Assembly: GCF_021155765.1 (NCBI RefSeq) | Contig: NC_060106.1 | Coordinates: 15,836,031 to 15,900,030 of the forward strand | DNA length: 64,000 nucleotides | Direction of reading: 5' to 3' | From: Diprion similis | Lineage: Eukaryota; Arthropoda; Insecta; Hymenoptera; Diprionidae | In this document: positions 40,401-52,808 of the stretch, one piece after another | Position numbering within the stretch: position 1 is the stretch's first letter | Layout of the letters: every line of letters starts with the position of its first letter | Program-made: the position numbers and the translations under genes | Notes under the pieces: generated by a model | Databases searched by the model: none | What the model was told of the DNA's origin: nothing | Seen by the model: the letters and a program-made list of their open reading frames with translations, nothing else

Positions 40401-41145
40401 CAATGTGTTTTTTGAGTTCCTGGGGTTCCAATTAGCCAAGAAACGGTCATACAAATCAATTCGGAGTCCGGAAATTTTCGACTCCAAAAATCGCAAAAAA
40501 GTAAGGCTAACCCCTTTGTACTCTTGGCGAAAATTTTGAGGATTTTGAATAGTGCTGAAATCAATTCTGTAAGGCACTATTCCGACGTATTTTTGCGAGA
40601 GAAATCGAATGAGCGCAGTCCCAATACGCTGCGAGCGATAGCTGAAAAGTTACAGCCGAAAAACTGCAGATTTCCATCGTCATTTCTCTGCTGTTGGTCC
40701 TACGCTTTTTTCAATGTGTTTTTTGAGTTCCTGGGGTTCCAATTAGCCAAGAAACGGTCATACAAATCAATTCGGAGTCCAGAAATTTTCGACTCCAAAA
40801 ATCGCAAAATAGTAAGGCTAACCCCTTTGGATTTTCGGCGAAAATTTCGAAGAATTTAAAAAGTGCTGGAATCAATTCTGTAAGGCACTATTCCGACGTA
40901 TTTTTGCGAGAGAAATCGAATGAGCGCAGTCCCAATACGCTGCGAGCGATAGCTGAAAAGTTACAGCCGAAAAACTGCTGATTTTCATCGTCATTTCTCT
41001 GCTGTTGGTCCTACGCTTTTTTCAATGTGTTTGTTGAGTTCCTGGGGTTCCAATTAGCCAAGAAACGGTCATACAAATCAATTCGGAGTCCGGAAATTTT
41101 CGACTCCAAAAATCGCAAAAAAGTAAGGCTAACCCCTTTGTATTT

Positions 41146-44100
41146 TTGGCGAAAATTTTGAGGATTTTGAATAGTGCTGAAATCAATTCTGTAAGGCACT
41201 ATTCCGACGTATTTTTGCGAGAGAAATCGAATGAGCGCAGTCCCAATACGCTGCGAGCGATAGCTGAAAAGTTACAGCCGAAAAACTGCAGATTTCCATC
41301 GTCATTTCTCTGCTGTTGGTCCTACGCTTTTTTCAATGTGTTTTTTGAGTTCCTAGGGTTCCAATTAGCCAAGAAACGGTCATACAAATCAATTCGGAGT
41401 CCGGAAATTTTCGACTTCAAAAATCGCAAAAAAGTAAGGCTAACCCCTTTAGATTTTTGGCGAAAATTTCGAAGAATTTAAAAAGTGCTGGAATCAATTC
41501 TGTAAGGCACTATTCCGACGTATTTTTGCGAGAGAAATCGAATGAGCGCAGTCCCAATACGCTGCGAGCGATAGCTGAAAAGTTACAGCCGAAAAACTGC
41601 AGATTTCCATCGTCATTTCTCTGCTGTTGGTCCTACGCTTTTTTCAATGTGTTTTTTGAGTTCCTGGGGTTCCAATTAGCCAAGAAACGGTCATACAAAT
41701 CAATTCGGAGTCCGGAAATTTTCGACTCCAAAAATCGCAAAAAAGTAAGGCTAACCCCTTTGTATTTTTGGCGAAAATTTTGAGGATTTTGAATAGTGCT
41801 GAAATCAATTCTGTAAGGCACTATTCCGACGTATTTTTGCGAGAGAAATCGAATGAGCGCAGTCCCAATACGCTGCGAGCGATAGCTGAAAAGTTACAGC
41901 CGAAAAACTGCAGATTTCCATCGTTATTTCTCTGCTGTTGGTCCTACGCTTTTTTCAATGTGTTTTTTGAGTTCCTGGGGTTCCAATTAGCCAAGAAACG
42001 GTCATACAAATCAATTCGGAGTCCAGAAATTTTCGACTCCAAAAATCGCAAAAAAGTAAGGCTAACCCCTTTGTATTTTTGGCGAAAATTTCGAGGATTT
42101 TGAATAGTGCTGAAATCAATTCTGTAAGGCACTATTCCGACGTATTTTTGCGAGAGAAATCGAATGAGCGCAGTCCCAATACGCTGCGAGCGATAGCTGA
42201 AAAGTTACAGCCGAAAAACTGCAGATTTCCATCGTCATTTCTCTGCTGTTGGTCCTACGCTTTTTTCAATGTGTTTTTTGAGTTCCTGGGGTTCCAATTA
42301 GCCAAGAAACGGTCATACAAATCAATTCGGAGTCCGGAAATTTTCGACTCCAAAAATCGCAAAAAAGTAAGGCTAACCCCTTTGTATTTTTGGCGAAAAT
42401 TTTGAGGATTTTGAATAGTGCTGAAATCAATTCTGTAAGGCACTATTCCGACGTATTTTTGCGAGAGAAATCGAATGAGCGCAGTCCCAATACGCTGCGA
42501 GCGATAGCTGAAAAGTTACAGCCGAAAAACTGCAGATTTCCATCGTCATTTCTCTGCTGTTGGTCCTACGCTTTTTTCAATGTGTTTTTTGAGTTCCTAG
42601 GGTTCCAATTAGCCAAGAAACGGTCATACAAATCAATTCGGAGTCCGGAAATTTTCGACTTCAAAAATCGCAAAAAAGTAAGGCTAACCCCTTTAGATTT
42701 TTGGCGAAAATTTCGAAGAATTTAAAAAGTGCTGGAATCAATTCTGTAAGGCACTATTCCGACGTATTTTTGCGAGAGAAATCGAATGAGCGCAGTCCCA
42801 ATACGCTGCGAGCGATAGCTGAAAAGTTACAGCCGAAAAACTGCAGATTTCCATCGTCATTTCTCTGCTGTTGGTCCTACGCTTTTTTCAATGTGTTTTT
42901 TGAGTTCCTGGGGTTCCAATTAGCCAAGAAACGGTCATACAAATCAATTCGGAGTCCGGAAATTTTCGACTCCAAAAATCGCAAAAAAGTAAGGCTAACC
43001 CCTTTGTATTTTTGGCGAAAATTTTGAGGATTTTGAATAGTGCTGAAATCAATTCTGTAAGGCACTATTCCGACGTATTTTTGCGAGAGAAATCGAATGA
43101 GCGCAGTCCCAATACGCTGCGAGCGATAGCTGAAAAGTTACAGCCGAAAAACTGCAGATTTCCATCGTTATTTCTCTGCTGTTGGTCCTACGCTTTTTTC
43201 AATGTGTTTTTTGAGTTCCTGGGGTTCCAATTAGCCAAGAAACGGTCATACAAATCAATTCGGAGTCCAGAAATTTTCGACTCCAAAAATCGCAAAAAAG
43301 TAAGGCTAACCCCTTTGTATTTTTGGCGAAAATTTCGAGGATTTTGAATAGTGCTGAAATCAATTCTGTAAGGCACTATTCCGACGTATTTTTGCGAGAG
43401 AAATCGAATGAGCGCAGTCCCAATACGCTGCGAGCGATAGCTGAAAAGTTACAGCCGAAAAACTGCAGATTTCCATCGTCATTTCTCTGCTGTTGGTCCT
43501 ACGCTTTTTTCAATGTGTTTTTTGAGTTCCTGGGGTTCCAATTAGCCAAGAAACGGTCATACAAATCAATTCGGAGTCCGGAAATTTTCGACTCCAAAAA
43601 TCGCAAAAAAGTAAGGCTAACCCCTTTGTATTTTTGGCGAAAATTTTGAGGATTTTGAATAGTGCTGAAATCAATTCTGTAAGGCACTATTCCGACGTAT
43701 TTTTGCGAGAGAAATCGAATGAGCGCAGTCCCAATACGCTGCGAGCGATAGCTGAAAAGTTACAGCCGAAAAACTGCAGATTTCCATCGTTATTTCTCTG
43801 CTGTTGGTCCTACGCTTTTTTCAATGTGTTTTTTGAGTTCCTGGGGTTCCAATTAGCCAAGAAACGGTCATACAAATCAATTCGGAGTCCAGAAATTTTC
43901 GACTCCAAAAATCGCAAAAAAGTAAGGCTAACCCCTTTGTATTTTTGGCGAAAATTTCGAGGATTTTGAATAGTGCTGAAATCAATTCTGTAAGGCACTA
44001 TTCCGACGTATTTTTGCGAGAGAAATCGAATGAGCGCAGTCCCAATACGCTGCGAGCGATAGCTGAAAAGTTACAGCCGAAAAACTGCAGATTTCCATCG

Positions 44101-46121
44101 TCATTTCTCTGCTGTTGGTCCTACGCTTTTTTCAATGTGTTTTTTGAGTTCCTGGGGTTCCAATTAGCCAAGAAACGGTCATACAAATCAATTCGGAGTC
44201 CGGAAATTTTCGACTTCAAAAATCGCAAAAAAGTAAGGCTAACCCCTTTAGATTTTTGGCGAAAATTTCGAAGAATTTAAAAAGTGCTGGAATCAATTCT
44301 GTAAGGCACTATTCCGACGTATTTTTGCGAGAGAAATCGAATGAGCGCAGTCCCAATACGCTGCGAGCGATAGCTGAAAAGTTACAGCCGAAAAACTGCA
44401 GATTTTCATCGTCATTTCTCTGCTGTTGGTCCTACGCTTTTTTCAATGTGTTTTTTGAGTTCCTGGGGTTCCAATTAGCCAAGAAACGGTCATACAAATC
44501 AATTCGGAGTCCGGAAATTTTCGACTTCAAAAATCGCAAAAAAGTAAGGCTAACCCCTTTAGATTTTTGGCGAAAATTTCGAAGAATTTAAAAAGTGCTG
44601 GAATCAATTCTGTAAGGCACTATTCCGACGTATTTTTGCGAGAGAAATCGAATGAGCGCAGTCCCAATACGCTGCGAGCGATAGCTGAAAAGTTACAGCC
44701 GAAAAACTGCAGATTTTCATCGTCATTTCTCTGCTGTTGGTCCTACGCTTTTTTCAATGTGTTTTTTGAGTTCCTGGGGTTCCAATCAGCCAAGAAACGG
44801 TCATACAAATCAATTCGGAGTCCGGAAATTTTCGACTCCAAAAATCGCAAAAAAGTAAGGCTAACCCCTTTGTATTTTTGGCGAAAATTTTGAGGATTTT
44901 GAATAGTGCTGAAATCAATTCTGTAAGGCACTATTCCGACGTATTTTTGCGAGAGAAAACGAATGAGCGCAGTCCCAATACGCTGCGAGCGATAGCTGAA
45001 AAGTTACAGCCGAAAAACTGCAGATTTCCATCGTCATTTCTCTGCTGTTGGTCCTACGCTTTTTTCAATGTGTTTTTTGAGTTCCTAGGGTTCCAATTAG
45101 CCAAGAAACGGTCATACAAATCAATTCGGAGTCCGGAAATTTTCGACTTCAAAAATCGCAAAAAAGTAAGGCTAACCCCTTTAGATTTTTGGCGAAAATT
45201 TCGAAGAATTTAAAAAGTGCTGGAATCAATTCTGTAAGGCACTATTCCGACGTATTTTTGCGAGAGAAATCGAATGAGCGCAGTCCCAATACGCTGCGAG
45301 CGATAGCTGAAAAGTTACAGCCGAAAAACTGCAGATTTCCATCGTCATTTCTCTGCTGTTGGTCCTACGCTTTTTTCAATGTGTTTTTTGAGTTCCTGGG
45401 GTTCCAATTAGCCAAGAAACGGTCATACAAATCAATTCGGAGTCCGGAAATTTTCGACTCCAAAAATCGCAAAAAAGTAAGGCTAACCCCTTTGTATTTT
45501 TGGCGAAAATTTTGAGGATTTTGAATAGTGCTGAAATCAATTCTGTAAGGCACTATTCCGACGTATTTTTGCGAGAGAAATCGAATGAGCGCAGTCCCAA
45601 TACGCTGCGAGCGATAGCTGAAAAGTTACAGCCGAAAAACTGCAGATTTCCATCGTTATTTCTCTGCTGTTGGTCCTACGCTTTTTTCAATGTGTTTTTT
45701 GAGTTCCTGGGGTTCCAATTAGCCAAGAAACGGTCATACAAATCAATTCGGAGTCCAGAAATTTTCGACTCCAAAAATCGCAAAAAAGTAAGGCTAACCC
45801 CTTTGTATTTTTGGCGAAAATTTCGAGGATTTTGAATAGTGCTGAAATCAATTCTGTAAGGCACTATTCCGACGTATTTTTGCGAGAGAAATCGAATGAG
45901 CGCAGTCCCAATACGCTGCGAGCGATAGCTGAAAAGTTACAGCCGAAAAACTGCAGATTTCCATCGTCATTTCTCTGCTGTTGGTCCTACGCTTTTTTCA
46001 ATGTGTTTTTTGAGTTCCTGGGGTTCCAATTAGCCAAGAAACGGTCATACAAATCAATTCGGAGTCCGGAAATTTTCGACTTCAAAAATCGCAAAAAAGT
46101 AAGGCTAACCCCTTTAGATTT
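41146..46121. repeat. Higher-order repeat: 1,244-bp tetramer present about three times
   Basis: Tetramers begin near 41146, 42390 and 44878. Each has the same monomer order: one with GTTCCTAGGGTTCC, one with AGATTTTTGG into TTCGAAGAAT, one with CATCGTTATTTC, and one with TTCGAGGATT. Between the second and third copies an extra dimer (43634-44255) and two further monomers are inserted, as expected from unequal exchange. Confidence 0.8.
42026..42092. other. Representative dyad (hairpin-forming) element of the satellite monomer
   Basis: GAAATTTTCG (42026-42035) and CGAAAATTTC (42083-42092) are exact reverse complements. Nested inside, CCAAAAAT (42039-42046) pairs with ATTTTTGG (42075-42082). 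Together they could form an 18-bp stem with a 3-nt bulge and a 28-nt loop containing GGCTAACCCC. The same element is present in essentially every monomer with minor changes. A further pair, TCGCAAAAA (42046-42054) and TTTTTGCGA (42145-42153), interleaves with it. Confidence 0.8.
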
Positions 46122-49100
46122 TTGGCGAAAATTTCGAAGAATTTAAAAAGTGCTGGAATCAATTCTGTAAGGCACTATTCCGACGTATTTTTGCGAGAGA
46201 AATCGAATGAGCGCAGTCCCAATACGCTGCGAGCGATAGCTGAAAAGTTACAGCCGAAAAACTGCAGATTTTCATCGTCATTTCTCTGCTGTTGGTCCTA
46301 CGCTTTTTTCAATGTGTTTTTTGAGTTCCTGGGGTTCCAATTAGCCAAGAAACGGTCATACAAATCAATTCGGAGTCCGGAAATTTTCGACTTCAAAAAT
46401 CGCAAAAAAGTAAGGCTAACCCCTTTAGATTTTTGGCGAAAATTTCGGAGAATTTAAAAAGTGCTGGAATCAATTCTGTAAGGCACTATTCCGACGTATT
46501 TTTGCGAGAGAAATCGAATGAGCGCAGTCCCAATACGCTGCGAGCGATAGCTGAAAAGTTACAGCCGAAAAACTGCAGATTTTCATCGTCATTTCTCTGC
46601 TGTTGGTCCCACGCTTTTTTTAAAGTGTTTTTTGAGTTCCTGGGGTTCCAATTAGCCCAGAAACGGTCATACAAATGAATTCGGAGTCCGGAAATTTTCG
46701 ACTTCAAAAATCGCAAAAAAGTAAGGCTAACCCCTTTGGATTTTTGGCGAAAATTTCGAAGAATTTGAAAAGTGCTGGAATCAATTCTGTAAGGCACTAT
46801 TCCGACGTATTTTTGCGAGAGAAATCGAATGAGCGCAGTCCCAATACGCTGCGAGCGATAGCTGAAAAGTTACAGCCGAAAAACTGCAGATTTTCATCGT
46901 CATTTCTCTGCTGTTGGTCCTACGCTTTTTTCAATGTGTTTTTTGAGTTCCTGGGGTTCCAATTAGCCAAGAAACGGTCATACAAATCAATTCGGAGTCC
47001 GGAAATTTTCGACTTCAAAAATCGCAAAAAAGTAAGGCTAACCCCTTTGGATTTTCGGCGAAAATTTCGAAAAATTTAAAAAGTGCTGGAATCAATTCTG
47101 TAAGGCACTATTCCGACGTATTTTTGCGAGAGAAATCGAATGAGCGCAGTCCCAATACGCTGCGAGCGATAGCTGAAAAGTTACAGCCGAAAAACTGCAG
47201 ATTTCTATCGTCATTTCTCTGCTGTTGGTCCTACGCTTTTTTCAATGTGTTTTTTGAGTTCCTGGGGTTCCAATTAGCCAAGAAACGGTCATACAAATCA
47301 ATTTGGAGTCCGGAAATTTTCGACTTCAAAAATCGCAAAAAAGTAAGGCTAACCCCTTTAGATTTTTGGCGAAAATTTCGAAGAATTTAAAAAGTGCTGG
47401 AATCAATTCTGTAAGGCACTATTCCGACGTATTTTTGCGAGAGAAATCGAATGAGCGCAGTCCCAATACGCTGCGAGCGATAGCTGAAAAGTTACAGCCG
47501 AAAAACTGCAGATTTTCATCGTCATTTCTCTGCTGTTGGTCCTACGCTTTTTTCAATGTGTTTTTTGAGTTCCTGGGGTTCCAATCAGCCAAGAAACGGT
47601 CATACAAATCAATTCGGAGTCCGGAAATTTTCGACTCCAAAAATCGCAAAAAAGTAAGGCTAACCCCTTTGTATTTTTGGCGAAAATTTTGAGGATTTTG
47701 AATAGTGCTGAAATCAATTCTGTAAGGCACTATTCCGACGTATTTTTGCGAGAGAAATCGAATGAGCGCAGTCCCAATACGCTGCGAGCGATAGCTGAAA
47801 AGTTACAGCTGAAAAACTGCAGATTTTCATCGTCATTTCTCTGCTGTTGGTCCCACGCTTTTTTTAAAGTGTTTTTTGAGTTCCTGGGGTTCCAATTAGC
47901 CCAGAAACGGTCATACAAATTAATTCGGAGTCCAGAAATCTTCGGCTTCAAAAATCGCAAAAAAGTAAGGCTAACCCCTTTGGATTTTTGGCGAAAATTT
48001 CGAAGAATTTAAAAAGTGCTGGAATCAATTCTGTAAGGCACTATTCCGACGTATTTTTGCGAGAGAAATCGAATGAGCGCAGTCCCAATACGCTGCGAGC
48101 GATAGCTGAAAAGTTACAGCCGAAAAACTGCAGATTTTCATCGTCATTTCTCTGCTGTTGGTCCCACGCTTTTTTTAAAGTGTTTTTTGAGTTCCTGGGG
48201 TTCCAATTAGCCCAGAAACGGTCATACAAATTAATTCGGAGTCCAGAAATCTTCGGCTTCAAAAATCGCGAAAAAGTAAGGCTAACCCCTTTGGATTTTT
48301 GGCGAAAATTTCGAAGAATTTAAAAAGTGCTGGAATCAATTCTGTAAGGCACTATTCCGACGTATTTTTGCGAGAGAAATCGAATGAGCGCAGTCCCAAT
48401 ACGCTGCGAGCGATAGCTGAAAAGTTACAGCCGAAAAACTGCAGATTTCCATCGTCATTACTCTGCTGTTGGTCCTACGCTTTTTTCAATGTGTTTTTTG
48501 AGTTCCTGGGGTTCCAATTAGCCAAGAAACGGTCATCTAAATCAATTCGGAGTCCGGAAATTTTCGACTTCAAAAATCGCAAAAAAGTAAGGCTAACCCC
48601 TTTGGATTTTCGGCGAAAATTTCGAAGAATTTAAAAAGTGCTGGAATCAATTCTGTAAGGCACTATTCCGACGTATTTTTGCGAGAGAAATCGAATGAGC
48701 GCAGTCCCAATACGCTGCGAGCGATAGCTGAAAAGTTACAGCCGAAAAACTGCAGAATTTCATCGTCATTTCTCTGCTGTTGGTATTACGCTTTTTTCAA
48801 TGTGTTTTTTGAGTTCCTGGGGTTCCAATTAGCCAAGAAACGGTCATACAAATCAATTCGGAGTCCAGAAATTTTCGACTCCAAAAATCGCAAAAAAGTA
48901 AGGCTAACCCCTTTGTATTTTTGGCGAAAATTTTGAGGATTTTGAATAGTGCTGAAATCAATTCTGTAAGGCACTATTCCGACGTATTTTTGCGAGAGAA
49001 ATCGAATGAGCGCAGTCCCAATACGCTGCGCGCGATAGCTGAAAAGTTACAGCCGAAAAACTGCAGATTTCCATCGTCATTTCTCTGCTGTTGGTCCTAC

Positions 49101-50345
49101 GCTTTTTTCAATGTGTTTTTTGAGTTCCTGGGGTTCCAATTAGCCAAGAAACGATCATACAAATCAATTCGGAGTCCGGAAATTTTCGACTTCAAAAATC
49201 GCAAAAAAGTAAGGCTAACCCCTTTGGATTTTCGGCGAAAATTTCGAAGAATTTAAAAAGTGCTGGAATCAATTCTGTAAGGCACTATTCCGACGTATTC
49301 ATGCGAGAGAAATCGAATGAGCGCAGTCCCAATACGCTGCGAGCGATAGCTGAAAAGTTACAGCCGAAAAACTGCAGATTTTCATCGTCATTTCTCTGCT
49401 GTTGGTCCTACGCTTTTTTCAATGTGTTTTTTGAGTTCCTGGGGTTCCAATTAGCCAAGAAACGGTCATACAAATCAATTCGGAGTCCAGAAATTTTCGA
49501 CTTCAAAAATCGCAAAAAAGTAAGGCTAACCCCTTTGTATTTTTGGCGAAAATTTGGAGGATTTTGAATAGTGCTGAAATCCATTCTGTAAGGCACTATT
49601 CCGACGTATTTTTGCGAGAGAAATCGAATGAGCGCAGTCCCAATACGCTGCGAGCGATAGCTGAAAAGTTACAGCCGAAAAACTGCAGATTTTCATCGTC
49701 ATTTCTCTGCTGTTGGTCCTACGCTTTTTTCAATGTGTTTTTTGAGTTCCTGGGGTTCCAATCAGCCAAGAAACGGTCATACAAATCAATTCGGAGTCCA
49801 GAATTTTTCGGCTTCAAAAATCGCAAAAAAGTAAGGCTAACCCCTTTGGATTTTCTGCGAAAATTTCGAAGATTTTGAAAAGTGCTGGAATCAATTCTGT
49901 GAGGCACTATTCCGACGTAATTTTGCGAGAGAAATCGATTGAGCGCAGTCACAATACGCTGCGAGCAACGGATCAAAAGTTACAGCCAAAAAACTGCAGA
50001 TTTTCATCGTCATTTCTCTGCTGTTGGTCCTACGCTTTTTTCAGTGTGTTTTCTGATCTCCTGTGGTCCAATTAGACTAGAAAGCCTTATGGCAATTGAA
50101 TCCCAGATAAAAATTTTTCCACAAAAAAATAACCGTAAGACAACCCCTGTGGATTTTTAAGGTCGAAAATTCGCCGATTTCGAAAAATATTATAATTGAC
50201 ATTTTCATACCCCACATTGACGCACCTTCGCAAAAGGAATCGATTGCGCATGGTTTGGAATGCCTGTAAGCAGCGTGTCAAAACTTACAGCACAAAAACT
50301 AGGAATTCTCTTCATATCTTTTCAACTGTTGCTGCTACAAGGTGT

Positions 50346-52808
50346 TGAACGCCTCAATCTATTCATCCAAACCTAGTATCGACATAATTTTGCGTGCAGA
50401 AACTATAGCAATAAGTTTTATCTCTACCATGGATGGACTCAAACTGGTAGCAGAAAAACGCAGTACTCGCTCACGTTTCGAACGGTCACTTTGATAATAT
50501 CTCAGAACGTTTAAGCTTTGACGGTTGGTTGGAATAAGGGTTTTTCTATTCCTCTAACACACATGATAAAACGATGAAGATCAAAATGACGCTCTGGAAC
50601 TTTACATATCAATTTTCGTGGTCTGCTCTATATGATATAGTGCTCAGGGTTCAAAGGTATACAAATAACACACAAGTTTTCATTGAATTATATATAATAT
50701 CTCTATTGATATACACATGCCTATTTCTCGTTTCACCGGCACAACAGTTGATAGCATTCTTGTAGATCTATACAAAAATAAGTAGCGTTATTTAAGCATG
50801 ATTGGTGAAACTATAATCATTTCGTATGGTCTAAACTTGGTATATTTACTGAAAATTTGGTAGAGTTGCAATCAGTATGCATAACTTTTCAATAAATGTG
50901 CCGCTGCGTTCGATACGTAAACAATCTGAAAATATCCGTATATATATTACATAATAGTTTGAAAAACTTTACCAAGTTTTCAGCATTACAGTGATGTAAT
51001 AAAGTCACACGATATACCAAACGAATATAAAACATTTCAATTGGATAAACTCTTATTCATCATGATTGCATCAATCAATGTAAGACATTCTATCAAGAAT
51101 ATGAGCAGGTCAAACATACCTCGATGCATTGGCGTTCAACAATCCAACATGCCAATTACCAAGTCAGCCATTGAATATTTTTATAAAAAATAAAAGTCAT
51201 AGTATCGATTCGTGAACGCAAATCCGATTAAAAACCTAGTAATTGTTTCAGCTCTGAAAGCCACTTTCGCACCGAGGTACATTGATCTTCTCGAGAAGCT
51301 GCTATTTTCATACATAATGTTAACATGCTTCAAATAAATAATACAGTCTATTCGAAGATACATAGTTTAGAATTATTTGCAATTTACATTCAGCAGCCTA
51401 TGAAAATATTACATGGATTCACTAGTGTTAAAAAACTGGACTTAATTTTCAGTGGATGTTGGACGATTTGCTTTCCTTCTCACATGGCAAATCCATTTGC
51501 ATCAGCCTTAAAAAAACAACGTCCAATAATGACTCAAAAGTGAAGCTTCGTAATTTTCGATTTACGTAACTCATGTAATGTTGTTTGGCGTAAATAAAGC
51601 TCCAATTATAGGTTTTCATTCCAGATTCAATAAAGATCATTAGTTATGCACATCAAACCTTTACATTCGTAAGTACACAAGCCTTCTCTTGTTATTAAGA
51701 AATTTTCATCACTTCTTGGTAGATGCGGCCGGTTGTTTAGGGCTGCAGAAATATATATGGTTTATCATTAAAATTTGTAATATTTATTAATCTATCCTTC
51801 ACAAACAGATCATATCTGACTAGTTTTTTTTTTTTTTAACTAATTACATAGAAATATAGAACAGTTATACATTTCAGTTCCGCACTTTTTTGTATGAATA
51901 GTACTGAATCGGTGAGAATCTTTTTATGTACCCTGGTACAGTATTGTTGCGTTTTACAACAAGTATTTTTCAACTGAGGAAATCGAAGGCAATATTTCCA
52001 AAATATGTGTACAATAAATACGTGAGATTTTATAGGCATAATATATAAGAGCAGGTATTTTAATGCTTGAGGTTCATAGAAATAATATAAATATAAATAC
52101 GATAAATGAACTTATCATGTTAAATAAACTAAAATCAGTATTAACAAGTTCAACACTCAGGTCCTATTTTATAACTATCGCGACCTAAACAATCTATTAC
52201 GATAACGAATGATTAATAAATTGTAATAAATTGAATATCAGTATTGTTTTCGATCATAAAATACAGGTTTCAATTACTGGCTTGAATTTAAAAATTAGAT
52301 GCGAGTATTAAAATTTCTTTTCAAAAGTATCTAAACTTCAAATTCGTTTAACTTGCAACATGATTCATATTTACTACTTCTTCAGGCAGAGATTCAACAA
52401 ACTGAATTATCAAAAGCCTTGTTCCTCATCTATCAACGACAGACAATAATGAACTAGCAAAAACACTGTAAAAGGTTTATGCTCGTGTCGCAATGTCGCT
52501 TCGAAATGTTGTAGATTTCAAGTGTCACTACAGTAAGATACAGATTACAGATAAAGTGTGCATGATGAAGAAGTTAAATTACAAACGAGGATAAATTGGT
52601 ATAACATATTTGAAACAAGTTTCTGTAATCAGAGATCGATACCAAAAGTAATCGAAAATACTGCTATTTCACGTATTATTATATTATATTCACTAGAAGT
52701 ATTATACTTTGCAAAATACTCATGGTAAAACTAGAATATAACAAATAAATATAATTAACAGAACACTTTAATTTCTATGGAAACTAATTGATAACAGACA
52801 CATATATT
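50346..52808. other. Region between the satellite and the PPP4R4 stop codon
   Basis: AT-rich sequence with no gene I can support. The first 120 bases contain faint satellite similarity (ATCGACATAATTTTGCG, GTAGCAGAAAAACGCAG). A small inverted pair (CTGAAAATTTGGTAGAG near 50847 and its near-complement near 50985) is present. The PPP4R4 3' UTR should occupy the right part. A minus-strand ATTAAA (52767-52772) and AATAAA (51783-51788) are candidate poly(A) signals. Confidence 0.5.

Larger units (their letters stand above)
31645..50345. repeat. Satellite DNA array: about 58 tandem 311-bp monomers with degenerate edges
   Basis: Head-to-tail monomers repeat from 31828 to 49854 at an almost constant step. 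The 18,026-bp distance equals 58 x 311 minus two 6-nt deletions (near 36163 and 36780). A landmark in each monomer is GGCTAACCCCTTT followed by TTTTTGGCGAAAA, then GAATCAATTCTGT, a CTGCAGATTT segment (a PstI site in nearly all) and CTGCTGTTGGTCC. A partial, divergent monomer lies at about 31645-31803. Strongly diverged copies continue from about 50040 to 50345, with a further remnant possible to about 50465. Because 311 is not a multiple of three, the many 60-155-codon open frames on both strands shift frame at each monomer and are by-products, not genes. Monomers share most bases; central ones are nearly identical and edge ones less so. Confidence 0.97.

Noticed and set aside
31828..50075. 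More than 80 similar open frames of 60-155 codons on both strands within the array (for example peptides starting MAKIL or MPYRI)
   Set aside because: They follow the 311-bp satellite step, which is not a multiple of three, so each frame ends or shifts within about one monomer. Similarity among them reflects repeat homogenisation, not protein conservation. Both strands are equally open.
31645..50345. CRISPR-like or gene-cluster interpretation of the array
   Set aside because: Monomers are contiguous with no unique spacers, and the neighbours are spliced eukaryotic genes.
50840..50990. Inverted repeat CTGAAAA(T/C)TTGGTA(G/A)AG as a transposon end
   Set aside because: The match is limited to about 17 bases in AT-rich sequence, with no target-site duplication visible.
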